DNA from: SG8-41 sp044867805
Lineage (GTDB): Bacteria > Pseudomonadota > Gammaproteobacteria > Burkholderiales > SG8-41
Direction: 5' to 3'
Assembly: GCA_044867805.1 (NCBI GenBank)
Contig: JBIOVQ010000348.1
Location: 1 to 14,172 of the forward strand
DNA length: 14,172 nucleotides
This document shows, piece by piece, positions 5,033-11,333 of this stretch. The notes beneath the pieces are model-generated. The model did no database searches, had not been told where the DNA came from, and saw only the letters and a program-made list of their open reading frames with translations. Both the position numbers and the translations under genes were made by a program. Each line of letters begins with the position of its first letter. Positions within the stretch are counted from its first letter, which is position 1.

Positions 5033-6553
5033 TCAGGCGGCGGCTTGCGCCCTGGAACGCGCCTTGGCCTCCGCTGCCTTGGCGTGCATACGCGCGTACG
5101 CGCCGTGCGCGGCGGCTTCCGCGTCGCCCACGTGCACCGCGTAGCCTGCGTCCTCCAGCACCGACCCGAGCGCGGACAGGCACAGCATCACGTTGTCCGG
5201 GCGGCAGGAATAACCGAGCAGCCCGAAGCGCCAGATCTTGCCCGCGAGCGGTCCCAGGCCGGCACCGATCTCGAGGTTGAACTCGGTCAGCAGCGTGCGC
5301 CGCACTTTCGCCTCGTCCACGCCTTCGGGACAGATCACGGCGTTCATCTGCGGGAGCTGGTGCTCGGGCTTGACCAGGAACCTGAGCCCCATCGCCTCGA
5401 GCCCGGCCTTGAGCGCCGTGTGGTGCCGCTGGTGCCGCGCCCAGCTGTTCTCCAATCCCTCCTCGTTGATCAGCAGCAGCGCCTCGTGCAGCGCGAACAG
5501 GGAATTGGTCGGCGCGGTGTGATGATAGGTGCGCGTGGTCGCGCCCCAGTAGCCGAGCAGCAGGTTCATGTCCATGAACCAGGAATGGATCTTGTCCTTG
5601 CGCGACTTCACGTAGTCGACCACGCGGTCGGAGAATGAAACGGGCGACAGGCCCGGGGTGCACGACAGGCACTTCTGGCTCGCCGAATAGATCGCGTCCA
5701 CCTTCCACTCGTCCACCAGCACCGGCGAGCCGCCGAGCGAGGTCACGGCATCCACGATGGCCAGCGCATCGTGCTTGTGCGCGATGTCGATCAGCCGTTT
5801 CGCGTCCGACTGCACGCCGGTCGACGTCTCGGCATGCACGAACGCCACCACGCGCGTGTCGCGGTTCTTCTTCAGCGCGTCCTCCAGCTTGTTGGGATCG
5901 ATCGGCTCGCCCCACTTCTCCTCGACGACCACGGGCGTGCCGCCGCAACGCGTGACGTTCTCGACCATCCGGCCGCCGAACACGCCGTTCTGGCACACGA
6001 CCACCTTGTCGCCCGGCGCCACCAGGTTCACGAAGCAGTACTCCATGCCGACCGAGCCGGGACCGGAAACCGGGAAGGTCAGAGGGTTCCTGGTCTGGTA
6101 GACGTAGCGCAGCAGCGATTTAAGCTCCTCCATCATCTCGACGAAGACTGGATCGAGATAGCCGATCGCGGGCTGGCTCATGGTGGTGAGCACGCGCGGA
6201 TGGATCTCGGTCGGCCCCGGCCCCATCAGCGTGCGCTGCGGGGGATGAAAGGAATTGATGCGTTTGACGGGCGCAAAGTCGTTCATGGCGTCGTTCCCCG
6301 TGAGTGGCGAGCCGAACAGGCTTTCCCCGTCCGGCCGTGATTTGAATCGCAGGGGCTTGCGGGCAGTAGCTTCGTTGAGCACTTCGACTGCGCTCACCTG
6401 CCCCGCGGTGAGCGCCTCGACTTCCATCGCCCAGCGGGCAGGCACGTAGCCGGACTTCACCCAGTTGCTGACCACCGCCCGGTCGAGCCGCAGCCGGCGC
6501 GCAACTTCGGCTTGGGTGCCATACAGGGCGACCAAGCGCTCCGCGCAGTTCAT
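5033..6553 (-). CDS. Class V aminotransferase (alanine/serine-glyoxylate type) with N-terminal YdaS/Cro-like HTH
   Basis: From residue 96 of the longest frame (ATG 6286) this is a PLP-dependent alanine-glyoxylate or serine-glyoxylate/pyruvate aminotransferase: MGPGPTEIHP, SGPGSVGME, HAETSTGV, IVDAVTSLGG (PLP-ring Asp) and SASQKCLSCTPG (Schiff-base Lys), with the substrate-binding Arg near IWRFG. No stop separates it from an upstream in-frame segment, starting ATG 6553, that encodes about 60 residues of a helix-turn-helix of YdaS/Cro type (GTQAEVARRLRLDRAVVSNWV, then GYVPARWAMEVEALTAG). A roughly 30-residue linker joins the two. The full product would be 506 residues. A GGGGA lies about 9 bases before ATG 6286, so a second, enzyme-only start (417 residues) is possible. 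The C-terminus is an Ala/Lys/Arg-rich tail. The aminotransferase call is firm; whether the fusion is translated as one chain is not proven. Confidence 0.88.
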   Translation of the reverse strand: MNCAERLVALYGTQAEVARRLRLDRAVVSNWVKSGYVPARWAMEVEALTAGQVSAVEVLNEATARKPLRFKSRPDGESLFGSPLTGNDAMNDFAPVKRINSFHPPQRTLMGPGPTEIHPRVLTTMSQPAIGYLDPVFVEMMEELKSLLRYVYQTRNPLTFPVSGPGSVGMEYCFVNLVAPGDKVVVCQNGVFGGRMVENVTRCGGTPVVVEEKWGEPIDPNKLEDALKKNRDTRVVAFVHAETSTGVQSDAKRLIDIAHKHDALAIVDAVTSLGGSPVLVDEWKVDAIYSASQKCLSCTPGLSPVSFSDRVVDYVKSRKDKIHSWFMDMNLLLGYWGATTRTYHHTAPTNSLFALHEALLLINEEGLENSWARHQRHHTALKAGLEAMGLRFLVKPEHQLPQMNAVICPEGVDEAKVRRTLLTEFNLEIGAGLGPLAGKIWRFGLLGYSCRPDNVMLCLSALGSVLEDAGYAVHVGDAEAAAHGAYARMHAKAAEAKARSRAQAAA

Positions 6554-6561
6554 GGTGCGGA

Positions 6562-6592
6562 ATACTAACATGACAAAACTACTTTGACAAAA
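6562..6592 (-). promoter_or_regulatory. Promoter with direct-repeat operator for the HTH-aminotransferase gene
   Basis: On the minus strand a -35 box TTGTCA (6590-6585) is followed after exactly 17 bases by TAGTAT (6567-6562). Only eight bases then separate the -10 box from ATG 6553, predicting a leaderless or nearly leaderless mRNA. An 8-bp direct repeat TTTTGTCA (plus-strand TGACAAAA at 6571-6578 and 6585-6592), spaced 14 bp, overlaps the -35 box and spacer. That is a plausible binding site for the HTH domain encoded just downstream, hence autoregulation. The elements are seen; binding is inferred. Confidence 0.55.
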
Positions 6593-6621
6593 TAGCTCTT
6601 GCGGACTATCTCCGTTGAAAC

Positions 6622-6657
6622 AACGGGTTACTGACGGACCTGCCGGGGAAACCCGTT
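6622..6657 (-). terminator. Hairpin overlapping the ttcA stop codon
   Basis: AACGGGTT (6622-6629) pairs perfectly with AACCCGTT (6650-6657) around a 20-base loop that can form a small inner CGG/CCG stem. The ttcA stop codon lies in the stem. On the minus strand GTTGTTTC follows, a weak U tract. It probably ends or attenuates ttcA transcription before the next gene's own promoter. Confidence 0.5.
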
Positions 6658-7531
6658 AGAGATCAGCCGGTTGCGCGGCCCGGCCGGCTGGGCTGCGGCT
6701 CGGCGGCAAGCGGTCGAAATCGAACGATGCGGGATCGAGCAGGTGCGAGGTCCGCACGTGCTTCAGGCTGTTCAGCATGGTTTCGACGCGGCCCGGGTGG
6801 CGCTTTTCCCACTCGCGCAGGAGCTGCTTCATCTCGTTCCGCTTCAGGTTCTCCTGCGAGCCGCACAGGTTGCAGGGAATGATCGGGAATTGCTTCATTT
6901 CCGCATACGCGGCGAGATCTGCTTCCTCGCAGTAGATCAGCGGCCGGATCACGACGTGCCGGCCGTCGTCGGACCTGAGCTTCGGCGGCATCGCCTTCAG
7001 CTGGCCGCTGTAGAACAGGTTGAGCAGGAACGTCTCGAGGGCGTCGTCGCGGTGATGACCCAGGGCGATCTTGGTCGCGCCGAGCTCGCCCGCCACCCGG
7101 TAGAGCACCCCGCGCCGCAGCCGCGAGCAGAGCGAGCACATCGTCTTGCCCTCGGGGATAAGGCGCTTCACGGTGCTGTACGTGTCCTGCTCTTCGACCC
7201 GGAACGGCACGCCGAGGCGCGTCAGGTAGTCGGGCAGCACGTGCGCCGGGAAGCCCGGCTGCTTCTGGTCCAGGTTCACCGCCACGATGTCGAAGCGGAT
7301 GGGGGCGTGGCTGCGCAGATACATGAGCATGTCGAGCAGCGCGTAGCTGTCCTTGCCGCCGGAGAGACACGCCATCACCTTGTCGCCGTCGGCGATCATG
7401 CCGTAGTCGGCGATGGCCTCGCCGGCGAGCCGCCGCAGGCGCTTCGCGAGCTTGTTCGCCTCGTACGACTCTTTGCGCTCTCGGGTGCTGCGCGGCGTAA
7501 TGCGGATTACTGATGTTTCCATATCGTCCAT
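6656..7531 (-). CDS. ttcA: tRNA 2-thiocytidine(32) synthetase TtcA
   Basis: An ATP-dependent, iron-sulfur-containing enzyme that installs 2-thiocytidine at position 32 of some tRNAs. The 291-residue protein has the PP-loop SGGKDS at 57-62, the Fe-S cluster cysteines CSLC at 132-135 and CNLC at 220-223 (family pattern CxxC plus one distal Cys), and GHHRDDALETFLLNLFYSG at 158-176. Length and motif order are normal for the family. Two starts are possible, ATG 7531 and ATG 7522; the second has GGA about seven bases upstream, and the difference is three residues. The gene follows the pteridine-reductase-type SDR on the same strand, but the 117-bp gap carries a pair of heptad arrays, one ending 12 bases from the start. 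Confidence 0.97.
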   Translation of the reverse strand: MDDMETSVIRITPRSTRERKESYEANKLAKRLRRLAGEAIADYGMIADGDKVMACLSGGKDSYALLDMLMYLRSHAPIRFDIVAVNLDQKQPGFPAHVLPDYLTRLGVPFRVEEQDTYSTVKRLIPEGKTMCSLCSRLRRGVLYRVAGELGATKIALGHHRDDALETFLLNLFYSGQLKAMPPKLRSDDGRHVVIRPLIYCEEADLAAYAEMKQFPIIPCNLCGSQENLKRNEMKQLLREWEKRHPGRVETMLNSLKHVRTSHLLDPASFDFDRLPPSRSPAGRAAQPADL

Positions 7532-7542
7532 CCAATAAATGC

Positions 7543-7577
7543 GTGATTGGTGATTAGTGATTGGTGATTGGCGATTC
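7543..7577. repeat. Heptad array (5 units, consensus GTGATTG), ttcA side
   Basis: Five 7-bp units (7543, 7550, 7557, 7564 and 7571 onward) read GTGATTG with one or two changes each; three are exact. It is the left arm of an inverted pair with 7615-7642 across a 37-base spacer. Folded, the two arms give a long A/T-containing hairpin in the leader of ttcA. The same architecture with different units occurs at 1518-1752 and 12572-12639. Confidence 0.87.
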
Positions 7578-7614
7578 GACTCTGGCTGCCGCGCCTGCCG
7601 AGATTCTCGACTTG

Positions 7615-7642
7615 CTATTCACTATTCACCAATCACTATTCA
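7615..7642. repeat. Heptad array (4 units, consensus CTATTCA), SDR side
   Basis: Four 7-bp units start at 7615, 7622, 7629 and 7636; three are exact CTATTCA and one is CCAATCA. Reverse-complemented they read TGAATAG/TGATTGG, the same motif as the facing array at 7543-7577. The array ends six bases before the stop codon of the SDR gene. Confidence 0.85.
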
Positions 7643-7648
7643 CGGTTT

Positions 7649-8401
7649 CTAAAGGCTGACGCTCCTCCCGCCGTCCACGGCGATGACCTGGCCGGTCACG
7701 TAGGGGGCGTCGGCGATGAGGAATTTTACCGCCCGCGCGATGTCGTCGGGCTCGCCGATGCGCTTGAGCGCGGTCTGGTTGATGATGCGCTGCCGCGCCA
7801 CTTCGTCCCTCCACGTGTCGTCGTCGGGCCACAGGATGGTGCCGGGAGCGACGCCGTTCACCCGCACGTCGGGGCCGAGGTCGCGCGCCAGCGCGCGCGT
7901 GAGCGCGGCGAGCCCGCCTTTCGCGGCGATGTAGACCGCGTGGTTTCGCATCGGCAGCTCGGCATGGATGTCCACGAGGTTGACGATGCAGCCGTGGTTC
8001 TTCCTCAATTCCGGCGCCGCGGCCTGCGCCAGGAACAGCGGCGCCCTGAGATTGGTGCCCATGAGGTCGTCCCACGCGTGCTCGGTGATCTCGCCGACCG
8101 CGGTCGAGTAGAAGGTGGAAGCGTTGTTGACCAGCGCGTCGAGCTGGCCGAAATGCTTCAGCGCCGATTTCACCAGCTGCGAGCAATTGGCGACCTTGAG
8201 CAGGTCGGCCTGGGCCAGCGCGACCGAATCGGCGCGCTGTCCGTTGAGCTCCACCTGCAGCGCGCGCGCCTCGAGGGCGGCGGACCGGTAGTGCAGCAGC
8301 AGGCTCGCGCCCGCCGAATGCAGGCGCCGGCAGATCGCGGCGCCGACGCGCTTCGCGCCGCCGGTGATCAGCACCACCTTGCCTTGTAATCCGTTTTCCA
8401 T
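7649..8401 (-). CDS. Pteridine-reductase-type short-chain dehydrogenase
   Basis: A 250-residue NADPH-dependent SDR resembling pteridine reductases (PTR1/FolM group), which reduce biopterin or dihydrofolate-type substrates. The nucleotide-binding loop is TGGAKRVG at 13-20, with the Arg of the pteridine-reductase TGxxxRxG pattern instead of the usual TGxxxGxG. NNAS is at 92-95. The catalytic set is Asp144 (VDIHAEL), Tyr157 and Lys161 (YIAAK); Asp in place of the classical SDR Ser is also typical of PTR1. The C-terminus has YVTGQVIAVDGGRS. ATG 8401 fits the family N-terminus. It is divergent from the MidA-like gene across 60 bp and is followed by ttcA. The exact substrate is not provable from sequence. 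Confidence 0.9.
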   Translation of the reverse strand: MENGLQGKVVLITGGAKRVGAAICRRLHSAGASLLLHYRSAALEARALQVELNGQRADSVALAQADLLKVANCSQLVKSALKHFGQLDALVNNASTFYSTAVGEITEHAWDDLMGTNLRAPLFLAQAAAPELRKNHGCIVNLVDIHAELPMRNHAVYIAAKGGLAALTRALARDLGPDVRVNGVAPGTILWPDDDTWRDEVARQRIINQTALKRIGEPDDIARAVKFLIADAPYVTGQVIAVDGGRSVSL

Positions 8402-8406
8402 GCGTG

Positions 8407-8426
8407 GCCCGCGCCGCTGCGCGGGC
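8407..8426. promoter_or_regulatory. GC hairpin in the divergent SDR/methyltransferase intergenic region
   Basis: GCCCGCG (8407-8413) pairs with CGCGGGC (8420-8426) around six bases, within the 60-bp gap between two divergent start codons. Both promoters must lie here or inside the opposing genes. The dyad could be an operator or an RNA hairpin in the SDR 5' end. No convincing -35/-10 pair was found. Confidence 0.35.
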
Positions 8427-8461
8427 GGTAGAATTGTAGTCCAATCCCGTCGAACTCCCGC

Positions 8462-9634
8462 TTGGCCATCGCCGCGCATTCCCCGCAGCTTCCCGCGCCT
8501 CCTCCGGAAGCGCTCGCGCTGAGCGAGCAGTTGCGACGCCATATCGCGGCCGAAGTCGAGCGCGGCGGCGGCTGGCTGAGCTTCGCGCGCTACATGGAGC
8601 TCGCGCTCTATGCTCCCGGGCTCGGCTACTACATGGCCGGAGCGCGCAAGCTGGGGCGCGACGGCGATTTCGTCACCGCGCCGGAGATCTCCCCCCTGTT
8701 CGGCCGCGCCCTCGCGCGGCAGTTGCGGCAACTGGCGTCGCCCGGACGGGGCGATATCCTCGAAATCGGCGCCGGCAGCGGCGCGCTCGCCGCCGATCTG
8801 CTGCTCGAGCTCGAACGGCTGGGATGCGCCCCCGAGCGCTACCTGATACTGGAGCTTTCCCCGGACCTGCGCGATCGCAGCCGTGACACGCTCGCCGCGC
8901 GCGCGCCGCATCTCCTCGAGCGCGTCGCCTGGCTCAACCAGCTGCCGCCGCGTTTTGAAGGAACCGTCCTGGGCAACGAGGTGCTCGACGCAATGCCGGT
9001 TCATCGCGTCATCACTTGTCAAGGCGACATTCTTGAGGGATTCGTGCAGTGCGATGATGCGGACCATTTCCTGGATCTCGAATTGCCTGCAAGCGCTCCG
9101 CTACGCGAGGCCGCCGCGGGTCTTGACTTGCCGGCGGATGGCTACAAGTCGGAGATTCAATTGGTCGCGCGCGGCTTCATCCGGTCACTGGGCAAGATGC
9201 TCGAGCGCGGCGTCGCGCTGTTCATCGACTACGGCTTTCCGCGCCGCGAGTACTACCACCCGCAGCGCGCTCGCGGCACGCTCATGTGCCATTACCGGCA
9301 CCGGGCGCACGACGACCCGTTCTTCCTCCCCGGGCTCCAGGACATCACCTCGCACGTCGATTTCACGGCGATCGCGCAGGCGGGGCGCGAAGCGGGCCTG
9401 GAGCTGCTCGGCTACACCAACCAGGCGCAATTCCTGGTGAATTGCGGCATCACCGACCTGCTGGCCGAAACCCCCGCCGCCGACGCGGCGGCCTACGCCC
9501 CGCTTGCCGCGCAGGCGCAGAAGCTGCTGTCGCCCGCCGAAATGGGCGAGTTCTTCAAGGTGATCGCCCTGGGGCGGGGCGCGCCGTCGGCCTTGCTGGG
9601 CTTCGCCGGCGGCGACAAGCGCCACACCCTGTGA
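8462..9634 (+). CDS. MidA/NDUFAF7-family SAM-dependent methyltransferase
   Basis: A 390-residue class I SAM methyltransferase of the DUF185 family. The mitochondrial member NDUFAF7 dimethylates an arginine of respiratory complex I; bacterial substrates are less certain. Family features are SFARYMELALYAPGLGYYM at 40-58, GRDGDFVTAPEISPLFGRALARQL at 65-88, the SAM loop ILEIGAGSGALA at 99-110, LGNEVLDAMPVHR mid-protein, FIDYGFPRREYYHPQRARGTLMCHYRHR, and DITSHVDFTAI. The start is TTG 8462, since no ATG precedes the conserved N-terminal region (the next is inside it). It is divergent from the pteridine-reductase gene; the exporter gene begins three bases after its stop, so the two are probably co-translated. 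Confidence 0.92.
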   Translation: MAIAAHSPQLPAPPPEALALSEQLRRHIAAEVERGGGWLSFARYMELALYAPGLGYYMAGARKLGRDGDFVTAPEISPLFGRALARQLRQLASPGRGDILEIGAGSGALAADLLLELERLGCAPERYLILELSPDLRDRSRDTLAARAPHLLERVAWLNQLPPRFEGTVLGNEVLDAMPVHRVITCQGDILEGFVQCDDADHFLDLELPASAPLREAAAGLDLPADGYKSEIQLVARGFIRSLGKMLERGVALFIDYGFPRREYYHPQRARGTLMCHYRHRAHDDPFFLPGLQDITSHVDFTAIAQAGREAGLELLGYTNQAQFLVNCGITDLLAETPAADAAAYAPLAAQAQKLLSPAEMGEFFKVIALGRGAPSALLGFAGGDKRHTL

Positions 9635-9637
9635 CCG

Positions 9638-10405
9638 ATGGAACTGGAGCTGGCCTGGTGGATATGGGCGATCGTCTACGCGGCCATGCTGGCCGCGGGG
9701 CTGGTGCAGGGCATGTTCGGGTTCGGCTTTCCCGTGATCGCGACGCCGGTCACGGTGCTGGTGACCGATATCAAGACCGCGATCGTGCTGAACATGCTGC
9801 CGACGCTCACCCTGAACCTGGTCAGCGTCGTGCGCGGCGGCAACTGGGGCGAAAGCCTCGGCCGCTACTGGCACCTCGCGATCTACGTGGCCATCGGCGC
9901 CTTCCTCGGCGCGCAGGTCGTGATCTTCGCGCCGACCGAGCCGTTGCGCCTGCTGCTCGCCGCGGTGATCTTCGCCTATCTCTACCAGGAGCGCCTCGCG
10001 CGCCTCGATTGGGGCTGGTTGTCCCGCCACCGCCGCCTGTCGACCGCCGTATTCGGAGTGACCGGCGGCTTATTCTCGGGCACGGTCAACAATTCCCTGC
10101 CGGTGCTGCTCATCTACTTCCTGCTGCTGAGCACGCCCATCACGGTGATGACGCAGGCCATGAACTACTGCTTTTTCTTCGGCCGCACGGTGCAGGCCGT
10201 CACGCTCGGCGCCGCCGGCGAGATCAGCATGGCCGCGGCGCTCGCCAACATCCCGCTCACGCTGGTGGCGCTCGGCGGGCAGTTCATCGGGGCGCGAATC
10301 CAGCGGTTGTTCTCCGCCGAGACCTTCAATCGCCTGCTCAAGCGCATCCTGCTCGTGATGGGCTTGCTGCTGACGCTGCAGGGGCTCGCCTGGTTCGTGC
10401 GCTGA
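9638..10405 (+). CDS. TauE/SafE-family (TSUP) membrane transporter
   Basis: An inner-membrane protein of 255 residues with about seven to eight hydrophobic segments, of the family that exports sulfite, sulfoacetate or other (mostly sulfur-containing) organic anions. The N-terminal repeat carries GLVQGMFGFGFPVIATP at 21-37 and the second half has GGLFSGTVNNSLPVLLIYFLLL, the two-fold GxGxG-like motifs of the family. ATG 9638 is three bases after the methyltransferase stop, so expression is probably coupled. Substrate is not deducible; no sulfur-oxidation gene is adjacent. A hairpin and then the second 158-bp element follow. Confidence 0.92.
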   Translation: MELELAWWIWAIVYAAMLAAGLVQGMFGFGFPVIATPVTVLVTDIKTAIVLNMLPTLTLNLVSVVRGGNWGESLGRYWHLAIYVAIGAFLGAQVVIFAPTEPLRLLLAAVIFAYLYQERLARLDWGWLSRHRRLSTAVFGVTGGLFSGTVNNSLPVLLIYFLLLSTPITVMTQAMNYCFFFGRTVQAVTLGAAGEISMAAALANIPLTLVALGGQFIGARIQRLFSAETFNRLLKRILLVMGLLLTLQGLAWFVR

Positions 10406-10407
10406 GC

Positions 10408-10435
10408 GATGCGCTATGCTGCTGCGCAGCGCGCA
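10408..10435 (+). terminator. Hairpin after the TSUP transporter gene
   Basis: GATGCGCT (10408-10415) pairs exactly with AGCGCATC (10428-10435) around a 12-base loop, starting two bases after the stop codon. There is no U tract. The 158-bp element begins two bases beyond it, suggesting insertion next to a stem-loop. Confidence 0.5.
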
Positions 10436-10437
10436 TC

Positions 10438-10595
10438 ACTAGAACGTATCTCAAAAATCCAGAAAAGCAGAATTAACCACAGATAAACACAGATGAACAC
10501 GCACGAAATCGCCTGGCAAACAGGGCATTGGGTTTTGATATCTGTGTGCATCTGTGTTCATCTGTGGTTCCATTCTGTTTTTGAGACCGCTTCTA
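10438..10595. mobile_element. 158-bp palindromic MITE-like element, copy 2
   Basis: Same length and orientation as copy 1 (1567-1724), differing at about 10 positions, mostly in the central spacer and the decamer units. The inverted ends and the facing 10-bp arrays (10477-10506 and 10537-10566) are kept. It ends 14 bases before the cytochrome start codon, so its right end must contribute to that gene's leader or promoter region. No flanking heptad arrays are present here, which separates this element from the heptad system. Confidence 0.8.
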
Positions 10596-10609
10596 ATGAA
10601 ACCTGACAC

Positions 10610-11296
10610 ATGAACCATCGATGTCACTTGACAGAGTACCTGGGCGCACTGGTATTGGCATTCGCGAGTCTCACGGCCAATGCCCAGCGCGAGTCCTCCG
10701 ACGGGACTCCTTCGGTCGAGCGCGCGAAGTACCTGTGGTCCAAGAGCCCGCACGGCAACCTGCTCGAGCGCATATTGCCGCCTGCGATCGAGCCGCGCGA
10801 TTTGCCCGAGGCGGCATCGGAAGGGGCCCGGCTCACGGCGCGCTACTGCGTGCAGTGCCACTACCTCCCCAACCCGCAGATGCACGCGCCCGACCGGTGG
10901 ACCACCACCGTCGTGCGCATGGTGTGGCGCATGCAGGGCAAGGGCAATCTGGGCGTGCTGATGAGAGAGATGATGGATAACGTGGAGGCGCCGACCGAAG
11001 CGGAGACCGCGGCGCTGATCCGCTACCTGCGCAAGCACGGGCAGCGCGAGATGGACCCGGCCCACCCCGCCCTCCAGTCCGAGGCGGGACAGATTTTCAG
11101 CATCGCCTGCACCCAGTGTCACGCGCTGCCCGATCCGCGCCAGCACACGCGGCGCGAGTGGCCGGGGGTGGTGGAGCGCATGAAGCGCCACATGGCCTGG
11201 GCCAACACGGTGGTCGGGCCCGATTCGCTAAAGACCGTACCGGTACTCGATACGGCCGAAATCGTGCGCTTCCTGCAGCAGCACGCCCGCAAGTAG
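10610..11296 (+). CDS. Secreted di-heme cytochrome c with duplicated domains
   Basis: A 228-residue protein with a Sec signal peptide (hydrophobic LGALVLAFASLTANA, likely cleaved after residue 25) and two c-type heme sites, CVQCH at 80-84 and CTQCH at 167-171. The two halves are homologous: each reads C-x-Q-C-H-x-L-P-[ND]-P-x-x-H followed by a Trp, V-x-R-M and a later Met, then an AE-x-x-x-[LI][IV]R[YF]L helix. This indicates a tandem duplication of one small cytochrome domain. Met residues after each heme site are candidate sixth ligands. It would act in the periplasm as an electron carrier. There is no clear Shine-Dalgarno; a five-codon ATG frame (10596) ends in a TGA overlapping the ATG. 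The beta-propeller gene follows 37 bp downstream, probably in one operon. I do not recognise a named family. Confidence 0.88.
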   Translation: MNHRCHLTEYLGALVLAFASLTANAQRESSDGTPSVERAKYLWSKSPHGNLLERILPPAIEPRDLPEAASEGARLTARYCVQCHYLPNPQMHAPDRWTTTVVRMVWRMQGKGNLGVLMREMMDNVEAPTEAETAALIRYLRKHGQREMDPAHPALQSEAGQIFSIACTQCHALPDPRQHTRREWPGVVERMKRHMAWANTVVGPDSLKTVPVLDTAEIVRFLQQHARK

Positions 11297-11333
11297 GTGC
11301 AAGCGACCTCCAATCCGCATAGGAAACCGCAGA

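Noticed and set aside
4428..5996. A 522-codon minus-strand frame across the hydrolase and aminotransferase genes
   Set aside because: Shadow of the aminotransferase in another frame joined to antisense of the hydrolase; no domain features.
5033..6553. HTH-aminotransferase as a MocR/PdxR-type regulator
   Set aside because: The HTH is not a GntR winged helix and the enzyme domain is class V with all catalytic residues, not the class I-like domain of MocR proteins.
6583..6614. A plus-strand promoter starting at TTGACA near 6584
   Set aside because: The -10 position 17 bp on (TATCTC) matches poorly and no plus-strand gene follows; the minus-strand promoter explains the sequence better.
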